Source: Hygrocybe punicea
Lineage: Eukaryota > Basidiomycota > Agaricomycetes > Agaricales > Hygrophoraceae
Length of the DNA stretch: 64,000 nucleotides
Assembly: GCA_963556145.1 (NCBI GenBank)
Contig: OY744470.1
Coordinates: 5,997,400 to 6,061,399, forward strand
Direction of reading: 5' to 3'
The position numbers and the translations under genes were made by a program. The notes beneath the pieces were generated by a model that was not told where the DNA came from, made no database searches, and saw only the letters and a program-made list of their open reading frames with translations. Below are positions 33,473-45,458 of the stretch, piece by piece; the first letter of the stretch is position 1, and the number at the start of each line of letters is the position of its first letter.

Positions 33473-35766
33473 TCAATCGTCATTGACCGCTACAGCGAGG
33501 GGGAGGCAGATTCCCCTGTCTGGCTGCCCTTCGATCTTGGGCAGCATGAACACGGATGTTTCTCTTCTGACCTTTCTCGTGTCCTCAGTCTGCGAAAATT
33601 TAAACTTGCTTGCCATCTCAAAGGTGAACACCTGCAACACAACGATGCTACGCGAAGCGCACGGGATGAGGAGGATGCTGGAGGGCACGAAGCCGAACAC
33701 TTACGCCATTCTCCAGCCCGTACAACCCTTTGGACCGCCAAGGAACGACGCCCTATATTTTCAAGCAAAGCCAATCAGTCAATAAAAGTGTCAATAGTCA
33801 GTATGAAAAGTATGAAAGCACAAATTTGCATGCATGCCAAATCCAGTCGTCTTGGGTTTGGTCTCGTCATGCAGCCACCTATCTGGATTGAACAGATGAG
33901 CGTCCTCGCCCCATACCGACTTGAGTCTGCAAGCGAAAGAAACCCATAATCAGGGGGGGGCCGAATGATAGCGCCAAGGCCTCGAACACACCTGTTGTAC
34001 CCCGAGAGCGAGGAGAAGATAGTCTGTCCTTTGGGGATAGGCAGCTTGTCGACAACCTGACCTGTCGTGAGGGTAATAGGTTGCCACAAGGGTAGGACGG
34101 TGTCGACTTTGGGTGACTGGACGACCATAAACGCGACTGGGTGGAAGCGGAGAGTTTCCTAAGGCGGGACAGTCAAGTCAGCGAGGATATAATAATAAAT
34201 TAGTTTCGGTTACTTTGACAATTGCGTTCAAGAACGGTAGTGAATCAAGATTCGTCGTCTGTGCTTGCTTGCCACGCACTTCATCTTTGAGACGCTGCTG
34301 ATGCTCTGGATGTCGGGCGAGCTCGTAGAGCAACCAGTGCATGGTGTGTGCAAGGGTACTGTTAGCAGCAAATAAGAAGGTCCTAGAAGGGATGGAATTA
34401 AAAGACGACGGAAATGATACGGTAAACGATTTACTAACCTGACTTGCGCCAATAGCTCATCGTCCCTGAGGCGGGATTTAGCATCTTCAGATCTGTTCGC
34501 CTTGATGATCAAAGACATGGTATCTTTATGTTGACGGCCCTCCATAAGCGCCGCCGTCTTTTCATGCACGAGACGACCCGCAAAAGACGTGCAAAGATCA
34601 CGAGCGTAGCGCACACGCCGGATCTTCTCGCTCCAGCTGTAGTCCAGAAGGAGCTGGTATACCCAGGACGGAACGAGTTTGCTGATAGACATGGATAGAA
34701 CGCCGCCTTCGACCATGCTGCCCATTGTTTCGACCCTGTGTATATGTTTGATTGTTAAGATGATAGGGGAACAAATATTAGATGGACTTGCATGATATCT
34801 TCAGAGTTCTGGCATGCCCTCATGAGCGGGTCGTCCTTACCATCAAGCGCTCCGAATTCATAATCCAGAACAGCTGCGTGCAGCAGGCCGATTAGGAGTT
34901 ACGGTGGTGGGGGGAAAAAAATCAGGGTGCAAACGCACCAACGCCCATGCAGTCAAGGGTATACTTGACATTCCATTCGGTCACATCAATGACAGTGCTA
35001 GTACCAGAGTCTGCTGCAATCAAGTCGGCCCATTTTTCAGCGAGCTTAAGAAGGGAAAATAGCAGAAGCGAGTGAGATAAACTAAGTGGAGACGACGATG
35101 ACATAAAAGAGAGGGTTTTACTTTGGCAGCGAAGCTGGAGAACTTTGGGATTTGAGCCTTGATATCACCAACGGCGAAGCCAGGTTGGATTACGCGTTGT
35201 TGTCGAACATGTTGCTGGCCTGGACAGATGATATCAAGAGCCAGAACTAAGTAGACACGTCGCGGTCGCGTACCCTGTGCAGTGGCAATACCTTGACCTG
35301 TCATAAGATCAAGCACAACATGTCGAAGGGAGTTTGGGCCGAAATCGTTGAACGCGGTCTGATGCATGTGGCGAAGGGCTTTAGGATCAGCCACAAGCAA
35401 TATATCGCCCAGCTGTAGAAAAAATGATGGTGTGAGTTTGAGTAAAACAGGTACGGGGGGACTGGCTTACGCCGAGCGTGAGCGGCACGGGGACTCGGAT
35501 GATGCTGCCATACTCCTCTAGCCAAGGAAAGTCGGCTTCGCCCACGGGCATTCGCATAAAGTCCAGCGCAGGACCTGGATGGTTGCGAAGACATCGATTG
35601 TAAAAAACGAAGCCAGCAAAATGACAAAGTGGAATTATCGCTCACCATACCAAGTTGTCGCAGCTGGACCGCGAACTTTAGAGACGAGGTCATTTGTGGA
35701 ACGTCGATAGAGATGGAAAGCAAAGAGGGCCAACAGAGTTACGGATAGTGAAAGCAAGAGCAACAT
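33473..35766 (-). CDS. Cytochrome P450 (first of the cluster)
   Basis: Starts MLLLLSLSVTLLALFAF (ER membrane anchor) at 35766 and ends TGA at 33473. About 12 exons. Features in order: VRGP proline hinge, a C-helix region (QQHVRQQRVIQPGF), I-helix TFLFAANSTLAHT around 34370, ExxR as ETLR around 34150, a PERW-like FNPDRW near 33890, and the heme loop FLGGPKGCTGWR at 33705-33752, whose Cys ligates iron. Family length and order are complete. The I-helix lacks the usual acid before Thr (NST for xDT). It is a monooxygenase working with NADPH-P450 reductase, probably on the triterpene backbone. It is divergent from the next P450 and shares its 459-bp promoter. Confidence 0.88.
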
Positions 35767-36225
35767 TGAGCGATGCGAGGGGCAGTACGTCTAGCGAGCC
35801 TGAATGAAGTAGTAGTAATCATACTGTATATCCCGTATACGGCTGTATCCCGTACAGCTGCCGCTTGATTACTAGATGAACATGCGGTAACAACAAAAGT
35901 GACCGCACCGCACCGTTGACCCTGAAAACCTCTGAGTTTTAGCCTTGCAAATTGCGCAACGCCGATGATGATGGATTGATGGGGCCCTGTGGGCGGTAGG
36001 CGGCAAAAAACATCACGGCATGGTACCCAGCTGCAAACCTAGTTACCCATTACCCACCCTCATTTACCGCAACATTTCTGACATTTGTCAGATACCTCCG
36101 AATGGGTCGCACTCTTTCTCACCTCATCGCGAATAAGGCGGGGTACAGCCATGACGAAACCGTATCAAACGCGGCCGTCGTTCGCCTTTTTCGTTCAAGT
36201 TCATTCTCGCCCAGTACTAGTCAAC
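35767..36225. promoter_or_regulatory. Divergent promoter between two P450 genes
   Basis: 459 bp between the start codons of a minus- and a plus-strand P450. It contains the palindrome CCGTATACGG at 35833-35842, an inverted CCG/CGG pair of the kind bound by fungal Zn2Cys6 regulators. No cluster-specific regulator gene is visible in the window. Confidence 0.45.
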
Positions 36226-38324
36226 ATGCTCGAGCTCTTGGCACCAACGATACTTGTCGCTACCGCAGGCTTTTGGTTGCTGCAAAAGATATCCTCACTA
36301 CGCCCCAATAACTTCTCTCATGTCCCAACCATTGGTCCGAGACTCTCGTTCTTCAACGGCATCAAGTTTCTGTTGTATCCCCAAGAAATGTGTATGGAAG
36401 GCTTCAAAAAGGTTTGTCTAGTTTGGTTGTTGTCTTTCCCCAGGCTTGCTTGACTTTTTCTTTCTTTTTTTTTTCCAGCATGGTGGTGCGCCGTTTCGCG
36501 TTCGTCAACAGACAGGATGGACAGTCGTGATTAGCGATCCGCAAATGGCCGACGAGGTCCTGAACGAATCAGATGAGCTCATGCAACGTAAGGAGCCTAT
36601 ACGAGAAGTATGTTGTGGCCCGTGTGTTCGTCAATAACAACCAGGCATTGAAACCTTATTCCCCCAGGTTCTTCAGATTCCCTTCACTGTCGGTCCCCAA
36701 ATAGACACTGATCAATACCACAACGACGTCGTCAAAGGTGGACTGCAACGTCACCTTGCAGATTGCGCTCCCGACGTCCTGGATGAAGTTGCGGCTACGT
36801 GTGAAGACGAATTGCCCAACACGAAATCTGGTCAGTCGTCACTTCCGAGCTTTCCATCCCGACCCGAATTTGAGATCGTATTTTATTGGTCCCCAAGAAT
36901 GGAACATGGTCACCGGATATCATGTAGCGACCACTATCATATCTCGAGCGAGTAACCGTTTGTTCATCGGTTTACCGATTTGTGAGAACTCGTGCGCGTC
37001 TTGCCACTCAGTGTTACTGACATCGAAATTTCGATCCAGGTCGGAACACAGATTACATCAAGTTCACCATTAAGATCACTTTTGACATCTTCAACACCGC
37101 CAATATCATCAACTTTTTTCCACAACCGATTCAACCGTAAGCAGTGTAGTTTTCAAAAAATGTTTGAAGTGCTGGCGGTTTAGTGTTGTTGTCACAAGAA
37201 TTGTGGCGCCGTACATCGCTCGGCGCAAAACGACTGCGAAGCAAGCCGCAAGCTATTTGGAAGATATTGTTCAAAAACGGATAGACAGCCTTGATCGATA
37301 TGGCCGTGACTACGAGGAGAAGCCGGTATGCTCCGTCAAAGGAGAACATTTACAAAAAAAACCCTGATTCGGCACTTTTCTGAACTTTGTACAGAACGAT
37401 CTTTTGTCGTGGCTTCTTGACGAGGGGAACAAAGAGCGGCGAGAAATGCCAAACCTTCTCAGTCGGCTGGTCTTTGTCAATTTTGCCTCTGTAATGTCGA
37501 CGGCAATGGTAAGCAATGTTTTTTTTTTGTCTTCTTCTGCTGAGCGTTATCTTTGACTTCGTTCCGATCTATTGTAGACGTTGCTGCGTTCAATGTATGA
37601 CCTTGTTCGACATGCAGAGTTTGTGCCCGAGCTGCGAGAAGAAATCGAGCAGGTGATCGACGCTGAAGGCTTCACGCCTCCAGCGCTGGACAAGATGTAC
37701 AAGTTGGATAGCTTTGTGAGGGAGTCGCAGAGATTGACTCCTCTGGCCGCTCGTGCGTACATACCGTGCGTGATATCAATGACTGACTAATTTTTGTGTT
37801 TTTCTTTCTTTCAAGATACGATGATGCGGCGAGTTCGCAGAGACTTCAAGTTTTCCAATGGTTTTAGCGTTCCGGCAGGCACACTTGTCACGCTGAACCA
37901 AGTGGCGCTGAATCTAGATGAGGTTGATTGTTTTTAAATCTGCTCAAGTCCTTGGGTTGACTTTGGGGGGGTGTTTTCAAGAAAATCTGGCCGGTACCGT
38001 CACGGTTTGATGGCTTCCGACATATGGATGAAGACCCAAGAAACAGGCTTATAAGCACTTCGAACAACTTGCTGTTCGGTCATGGTCGACATGTCTGGTA
38101 GGCTATGTCTGCGCCGTCATCATGGAATTGTTCCAAACAACCCTTCCTTTCTTTGCAGCGCCGGTCGTTCTCTCGCCGTGCAAGAGCTCAAAGCAGCCAT
38201 GGCTTATCTGATCGTGAACTACGACTTTAAGGCATGGAAAGCGAGTGATATTGATGGGGACGCTCTTCCATTTTTCAAGCTCATCAATTGGAAGGTCTAC
38301 GTTCGGAAGCGCGCCGATGCCTAG
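36226..38324 (+). CDS. Cytochrome P450 (second of the cluster)
   Basis: Eleven exons from ATG 36226 (MLELLAPTILVATAGFWLL, membrane anchor) to TAG 38322-38324. The chain runs HVPTIGP hinge, WLLDEGNKERRE, I-helix NFASVMSTAMT, a helix with LRSMYDLVRHAEF, ExxR as ESQR, a KIWPVPSRFDGFRH (PERF-like) stretch, and the heme loop FGHGRHVCAGR split by an intron near 38097. Exon layout and sequence closely parallel the P450 at 40.3-42.5 kb, so the two are tandem paralogues. Like its relatives it has Ser-Thr instead of Asp/Glu-Thr in the I-helix. It is a likely ER-anchored oxidase of the triterpenoid pathway. Confidence 0.88.
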
Positions 38325-38896
38325 ATGACGTCGATATGTATAGCGTGGAAATTTGATTTATGAGCACCCTGCGGCACAGCCAAACCATGATGTATATACC
38401 GTCATCATGATAGATATAACGATCACCTGTAGACGAAAATATGAATGTATTGTATGCCGTCATTCCGGAGCCAGCTGCCGTGTCCCGAATCTCCTAGATA
38501 CCGTACATAAACTGTTCCGTGTTCTTCGCACACCCTGTCGAAAGTAAGGCGGGTTTCCGTTGGCGGAGGACGTTGCTTGAATATAAGACACCGGAATCCA
38601 AATCCCCGTTAGGCAGGTCGTCGAGCGAACATTATGATCGGTGATCTGACTGATTATGTCACGAATCTGAGATGTGTTTCGATCAAACTACATCAGTCAT
38701 ACAAACTGCATCAGTCAGACTCGTCGGCCCACAGAACCCCCAAGGGGAAAACTCCTACATGGAAATGGGCGCAGCGTTTCAAATTTCGAAAGTAGTACCG
38801 CCACTGCGAGACACTAGAACACTCCCAGTGCGAAAGTGAGTCCGAATTCGAAGTCACTGCAATCATCAAATTCAACTTCATTCAATCACCTTGCTC
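38325..38896. promoter_or_regulatory. Intergenic region upstream of the acyltransferase gene
   Basis: 572 bp with no exon. The last 150 bp contain C/T-rich tracts leading into the ATG at 38897, as in other genes here. Confidence 0.35.
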
Positions 38897-40276
38897 ATGG
38901 ACTGGTTGGCTGCACCAGCTAGCACAAATGGCCGCTCACCCGCGTCTGTGGCCCTCACAAACTTGCTCGTACCAAATATCTTCCTGGCTCTCTGCTTGGC
39001 TTGCTATTCTGGACCTTATGTTTCGCTGAGGCTCTTTCTATGGGCCCTATTTGTACTCGCATCCATTCCTGCTCTCGTCCACTTCCCCGGGGATGCGAAC
39101 AGAGAGTACGTGATGGGTGTCGTCGTCGGCAGCGGCATCGTATACGCCCTCCATCTACTCCTCGTCAACCCGATAGCAATCTACCGCTTTCACACGGATA
39201 AAATTCACCCTCGTTCAATGCCGTTCTTCAAGAGGATCTACTGGGCCCTGTCTGTCATCGTCTCCTCTAGAGGTATTGGTTGGAACTACGAGGTACGTTT
39301 CAACCATTCTGGCGACAAAACAAATCATTTTTTCACATTATGTAGGTGCCTAACGTACCCCCCAAACCGAACCTTACTCGCGGGAAATTTGTGATCTGGA
39401 GTAGCTTTCGTGGCTTCGTATCGTTTCTGCTGCTGGACATTGCCCAGACCTACATACACACAAATCCTCTGCTCTCTCTCCCACCCCAACCTGGCAACCC
39501 ATCTGTTGCTTCTCAGACGATGGTGCACTTCTGCCTTTCCACATTTTGCTGGGTTTTTGGCAACGTATGCATGGTCAGCATGCAGTATTTCTTTTGTGCC
39601 GCTGTCCTTGTCGCCCTCGGTCTCTCAGACCCTCACCTCTGGCCTCCTTTGTACGGAAGTCCTCTCGAAGCCTACACCGTTAGACGTCTATGGAGGTGTG
39701 TTCGTTCGCCGTGTGCTTAATCCACCAACGGAAGCTGAATCGACTTCTGGGCAGTCGAACTTGGCAGTTGATGATGCGACGCGTCAGTGCGAATCATTCT
39801 TCTTTCAGACCCTCATGACTGAATGAGCCTCCATCCAGCAACACTCAGGACTTGGAAAAATGGCCGCTAGAGCGTTGGGACTTAAACAAGGAACATTCGC
39901 GTCTCGGTACACCCAACTTTACATCGCCTTTGCGCTCTCAGGTTTCACACATGCCTTGGGCGACTTGAAAATGGCGCCACATCTCTTACCTGATGGTCCG
40001 CGGTCGCTGTTGGTCCGCGGTGGATTTCCATTCTTCGTCATGCAGGCTGTAGCGATCACGGTCGAGGACGCGGCTATCGCACTGTTCAATCGGGTCTTTG
40101 CCTCGCTGAAGTGGTCTCCACCCATAGCATTTTCACGACTTGTCGGATATGCATGGACGCTGACCTGGTTCCTCGCGTCCTGGGGCTGGTATTGCGAGTT
40201 CAACTTTCAAGCTGGAATATTCTACTCCGACGCTCTCCCTGTCTTTTCTCCCATTCGATCACTTCTATTACCACTC
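38897..40276 (+). CDS. Wax-synthase-like MBOAT acyltransferase, reads into the next P450
   Basis: Starts MDWLAAPAST. At least five hydrophobic segments are visible. Exon 1 ends GIGWNYE, and exon 2 runs VPNVPPKP to VRRLWS. A short exon then gives RTWQLMMRR, and the next begins QHSGLGK. RLWSRTWQ matches the wax-synthase FWxRxWH block (final His replaced by Gln), and LSGFTHALGD holds the MBOAT-type histidine. Related MBOAT_2 enzymes transfer acetyl or longer acyl groups to terpenoid hydroxyls in the ER membrane. After the usual C-terminal region (around 40240) there is no stop codon. The frame continues into the membrane anchor of the downstream P450. The end given is therefore a domain boundary, not a stop. 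Confidence 0.8.
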
Positions 40277-42535
40277 CTTGTGTCGAATGCATCGATTATC
40301 CGACTCAGCACGAAAGCACGCCCCGAAGCAGTCATTGTTTCAATTGGGACTTTTGCACTTTGGCGAGTTGGGGCTAGCCTTTTGAAACGGCACAAGGCAG
40401 GTGGTTTTATTGTATCTGTATATCGTTGGCCTACATTTCCTTCCAGTATAGTCACGTCCCGATCGTGGGACCGCGTATTGGGTTCCTCAATTCTATCAAG
40501 TCCATGATGTACGGTTCCGATATGTGTATAGAAGGCTTCAACAAGGTAATAATATAACAAAACACATCACGAGTCGGTCTGCTGACGATCTGAGTTATGC
40601 ACGCAGTATGGCCTGGCGCCGTGTCGCTATCGTATTACCACCGGATGGGTGACGCTCATCAGCGATCCTGCCATGGCAGCGGAGTTATTGAAGGGTTCGG
40701 ACGAGCTCATGCAGCCCTACGAGGTGAACGACGAGGTACATTCGATTATCCATCAGTTGAATTATGAGCAAATTTTCACCCTCACATTACACACACACAA
40801 CTACCATCCAGGTCCTACAAGTCCGTCATACGCTTGGCGACCATTTCGTCAAGGATCAATATCAAAATGAAGTCACCAGGATAGGGATGAACCGTCATTT
40901 CAGAGAAATCAGTGTTGATGTGTTGGAAGAGCTCGTAGCGACATTTAACGATGAGTTGCAGAGCGTCAATGGAACTGGCAAGTTTTCTCTCTCCCCTCAC
41001 TCAACCCCTGACATTGACCATCGTGCCAGCAGAATGGACTGACATTACAATTTACGACGTGGTGAAGAAAGTTTCTTCAAGATCCAGTAATCGACTATTC
41101 GTCGGCTTACCCCTTTGTATATATGCATTTTGGGTTTTGAATGGAAGTTCCTACTGTTTGCTAACGAGACCTCGCAGGTCGAGATCCTCGCTACATCGAG
41201 TTTACCATACGTAACAGTTTCGACATCTTCCAATCGGCCACCGCGATTAACCTCTTCCCGACTTGGCTTCAGCCGTTCGTGTTTACAATGGGATAATACG
41301 CGAGATTCTTCTAACATTTCTCTCTCAATTACAGACTACTAGCACCTCTCCTCGCGAAACGTCAGGAAAATACGCGTGAAGGCGCGGATTTCTGGTTGGG
41401 CATGGTTCAGGAGCGATTGCGCAGCATGGATGTCCACGGAAAAGACTATCCCGGAAAACCCGTACGTTGCGGACCTTACACTGCTTCTGTTAGATTTCAT
41501 ATAACCGATTCGCACAGAATGACGCTCTTTCGTGGCTTCTGGACGAGACCAACGAACAGCGACGGAAAACGCCGGACATCATCAGCCGTCTTCTTTTCCT
41601 TAACTTTGCAGGGATACTCTCGACGGGCTTGGTATGTCGGTTATATACTGCTGTGCGTGTGTGTCTATAGGTGACTGACAACACTTCTTTTCTTTTTTTT
41701 TTCAAGACTATCATGCGGGTTATCTATGATCTCCTTCGCCATCCTGAGTATCTCCCAGCCCTCCGTGAGGAAGTAGAACAAGCTATCGAAGCTCACGGGT
41801 TCACCGCGGATGCGTTGGACGACATGTACAAGCTTGATAGTTTTGCTAGAGAGTCGGCGAGGTTGTCGCCTTTGAACACTCGTGCGTTCTTTTTTTTTAC
41901 CACACCGTATTATGCTACAAAACAACAACAACAACAACAACAACACTGCAATTAGATACCATGCTTCGTCAGGTTCGACGAGATTACACATTTTCGAACG
42001 GATTCAGCGTTCCTGCTGGTACGCGCATCGCACTCAATCAACCGGCGTTGAATCGCAGCGAGGTGCGGCCTACGTTGTCTTTTTTTTTTCCTTATTATTG
42101 TCTGGTCACACAAGCGAATGTCTTTTGCTTTTACCTCTAAATAGATTATTTGGCCCGACGATCCCTTGAGTTTCAAAGGATTCCGCCACGCGGACGCGAC
42201 GAAGCCAACAAGCAGGCTCGTCAGTACTCACAATCTTTTACTGTTCGGTCATGGACGACATACTTGGTGAGTCATCGGAAGAAGAAGAGGGGGAAAAACA
42301 CAAGCAGGGTTGTGCGCCGTTCACTGATTTGGATACACTTTTTTTTTTTGGTAGTGCTGGCCGAGCTCTCGCTGCCGAAGAGATAAAGGCGACCTTGGCA
42401 TACTTGATGACCAACTACGACTTCAAAGCCGCAAATGAGAGCGACGTGAAAGGCCCTAGATCTTTACCCATTTTTAAACTCATGGCATTGAGGCTTTCCC
42501 TCCGCAAACGTAAGCGCGTAGCCATTCCTATGTAA
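40277..42535 (+). CDS. Cytochrome P450 (third), in frame with the acyltransferase
   Basis: The membrane anchor (AVIVSIGTFALWRVGA) lacks a Met and continues the MBOAT frame. A phase-0 intron (GTATCT...CCAG) leads to YSHVPIVGPRIGF, aligning with HVPTIGPRLSF of the second P450. Then come WLLDETNEQRRK, I-helix NFAGILSTGLT, ExxR as ESAR, IIWPDDPLSFKGFRH, and the heme loop FGHGRHTCAGR split by an intron near 42266. Stop TAA is at 42533-42535. Eleven exons mirror the second P450. Either this is a bifunctional acyltransferase-P450 fusion or the start codon has been lost or moved to an unseen exon. The role is again a triterpenoid oxidase. Confidence 0.82.
41918..41946 (+). repeat. (CAA)n microsatellite in a P450 intron
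   Basis: About eight CAA units within the intron preceding the TMLRQVRRDY exon of the third P450. Confidence 0.8.
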
Positions 42536-42806
42536 ACACATGTCTTGTACTGCGTAAAGGAGAAGTGTCATTTTGTTTTTTTTTGCAGTTGTAGAAGTAA
42601 CTGATAGATAGAGATAATAGATCTTGAAATTGAATTTTTTTTTTTTCATTGATATGCTCGAAAATGGTTTCATTGTGAGGTAGGCAGGTGGTTTTCTAAT
42701 CTATCAAACTATGTAACAATGTGCTCGGGGTTGCACTGTGAGGTAGATGGGTGAATTCTAATCTATCAACATATGTAACAATGTGCTCGGGGCCCGAGTT
42801 TAGGTC
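42536..42806. repeat. Convergent intergenic region with a two-copy ~60-bp tandem repeat
   Basis: Between the 3' ends of two convergent P450 genes. A unit ending ATGTAACAATGTGCTCGGGG occurs twice (around 42676-42736 and 42737-42795). Confidence 0.6.
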
Positions 42807-44962
42807 CTACTTCTCCGCTGTCTCAGGCTTGCGCCTCCTTCTGAACTTGAGCTTCGCGTAACTGTTGGGCATAAAGAATACGCCGAGAATCAGATGCTGT
42901 GGAGGTTTCCTTCCGTCCTCGCCCTCTAGCTTAAAATCAAAGTTCAGCAAGATATATGCAAATATCAGCTTGATGAGCAAGGCGCCGTAGAAGCTAAACA
43001 CAAAAAAAGTAAGGGCCGGCCAGTCAGATTATCTCCGATAGGACCACCCCGGCCATTTGATTGGGCAAAAGGAGACGTACCGCCCGGGGCATGCATGACG
43101 ACCCAGACCCCAGATTAAGAAAGACGGGTCCGGGGTATCCATACGCCGCGGCATCGCCTCTGGATCGTCCTTGCTGAGGAAGCGGTATGGATCAAACTCT
43201 TCCGGGTTGTTGTGGAACGCTGGGGTTTCACCAGACTCAGAATGCGGTTGGTGGAAAGGTGGTGAGAAAAAAAGAAAAAAAAGGGATCCTTACCTGGGTC
43301 GTAGTGGAATCCTTGCTCGGCGGCGGACACCATAGTCCCCTCGGGGAGGTTAACGCCATTGCGGAAAGTGAACCCGCCAGGTTTTACAACCTTTCTATTC
43401 ATTGTTACTAGGGAACGTTCACACCGTCAGTGGCGAAAGCACAACAAAGAAATGTATGAAAGGGAGGGGAGAAGGATGCTTACAAACGCCCGCGCCGTGG
43501 TATCGCATATTTTCTCTCCCAAAACTCTCCATAAGCTTCATCGAGTCGAGGGATGCCTTTGACCAGCCGCTCTGTCCGATGACGCGCTCGGCTTCTTCTC
43601 GCAAAGGCTCAATGAATTCCGGCATGTTGGCTGCGAGCTGATAGAGGCCATGCGTTATGCTCTGAAAATAATAAATCAAAAAAAAGTCCGTGACTTTTTT
43701 TTCTTTTTGGAAAGAACATACCGAACCGAGGGAAGTGCTGGAGGCCACATTGGTGAGCATGATGCGCTGTGTGATACGAAACGGAGTCCTCTGTTGGGGT
43801 GGTGCTTCTTCCAAAAGCCACGTGACGAGGTCATTCTGCGCAACTGTGAGTAATTTTGCTGGTTCGGTCGTGCTAACAGAAGGTGGACGAACGGGCTTCT
43901 GATGCTTCCACTCTGGGCCCAAGTCCTCTTCCATTCGCATCCGCTTCTCGATGATTGGGGCAGTATATTTCAAAACACGACGGGTTGTGGTGGTCATGGG
44001 AGAGTAGAAATATCTGACAATTCTGTTTGGAACAATTTTTTTGTTGTTGTTGTTAGTTATAGCGTCGATGTTGAAGGATGGGCCTGCTCACGGTCGAAGG
44101 AAAGCAGGAGCATACTGGCAAATAAGACCAGAAACCACTGCACTAATGATGAATTCCTTTGCAAGGGCAAGATAATGAGGGTTGCGACCTAGAATCATAG
44201 CAGAGGCGGGGTGGTTCATATTTGCGAATAAGACAAAGACTGGAGGAACCTACAAACGGGAAGGCCCAAGAAGTAGCGGTTGTTGAGACGCATCAAGAGC
44301 TTAAATACAGTCTCTTGGGCGAAAACCGCGGTCCACTCTGTTTCCAAACGCATGTCAACGAAATTCCTCATGTCAAATTAAGACGCTCGAACTTGCCGTT
44401 GGGACCGTTTGAGGGACAGATCTCGTCAAAGAAGACGTCGAGTTCGTCGAGAAGCTCGGGAAACTTGGATTCGACGGATCGGGTGAGTCCGTGGTGGATC
44501 GCTTGGACATGAAAGTCGGCAAACTTGTGGTCTTTTGGATCCATGTCCTTGACCAATTCACTGGTGAATGCCTGTCGGAGAAATAGTTAGTCCGTGCAAG
44601 ACCTTGGCTGATGAGCTATGCGACGTTACCTCGGCAAATCCGAAGAAAAACGACAACTCGGTCTCTGGGGCACGACGAATATCGTCGAGAAGGTCTGGCG
44701 AGGCGACGACAACGTTCCAAGTGTTTGGCAGGGATATCTTGAACAACCCGCCCTTGTACTTGTTGTAGGCTTGCCTTACGATCTTGTCATTTTTTGAGAA
44801 GTGAGAGATGGCATCCCAGCACGAGCCCAAGAAGTCGGAATGGCCGATAGTGGGGATATCAGCTAGCTTGCGTGAACCGGCCCGGGTTATGAGTTCGACA
44901 GCGATATAGACGATCAGGAGGAGGAGGACGAGGGGAATGGCTGTATCCAAGAGGTCTGCCAT
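42807..44962 (-). CDS. Cytochrome P450 (fourth of the cluster)
   Basis: ATG 44962 begins MADLLDTAIPLVLLLLIVY, a membrane anchor, followed by the IPTIGHSD hinge. Exons chain through AFTSELVKDMDP, RYFLGLPVC, RPIVRYFYSPM, VTWLLEEAPPQQR, I-helix NVASSTSLGS, an ExxR as ENMR, YRFLSKDDP, and the heme loop WGLGRHACPGRFYG at about 43083-43115. It ends TAA-side at 42807 after a basic tail. One intron, between NGPN and EWTAVF, best fits a GC-AG donor (G|GCAAGT). The family is the same broad clan as the second and third P450s but clearly diverged. Convergent with the third P450 and divergent from the glycosyltransferase. Confidence 0.87.
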
Positions 44963-45458
44963 GTACACGATGGGGCGGAGAGACTTGGTGTGCTCTCAGA
45001 CTTGGGACTGAGTACTGAGGATTCCATCATAACTCGAATAATAAAGTGGTCTCTCCGATTTCGATTGCTTCTGCTGCATGGGGATATCGTCTCTCTGATG
45101 ACGGTGTTGCAGGAAAGCAAGATTCCGGTTCGATCGTTGGTATCCGGGCGCGTTACTAACGGTGCTGATTTGATCCGCAACCGTTTTGTTTCCGCAACAT
45201 TTGTAATTCACTGAGACCGGACATGTCTAAGCCAGAGCGCTCAAAGACCGTGACGGCGGCCATCAAGAGGTCGTAAGCTTGCTTTCTAGCTCTTACCCTT
45301 TGGGGGACTCGGATGCATCAGGTCGTTTCGTCGCCACGGGCCTGCTCTGCAGGGTCATATAATGGTCTGCTGGGGGTTTAGCTGCCAGTGTGAGTGCACT
45401 TCAGTTCTCTCTCTCCTAACACTTGCATTCTACTTTCTTCGAAAGATCGCTTTTCCAA
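44963..45458. promoter_or_regulatory. Divergent promoter, fourth P450 / glycosyltransferase
   Basis: 496 bp between opposing start codons. A TATA-like CATATAATGG lies near 45355, about 100 bp upstream of the glycosyltransferase ATG. A shared promoter suggests co-regulation. Confidence 0.45.
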
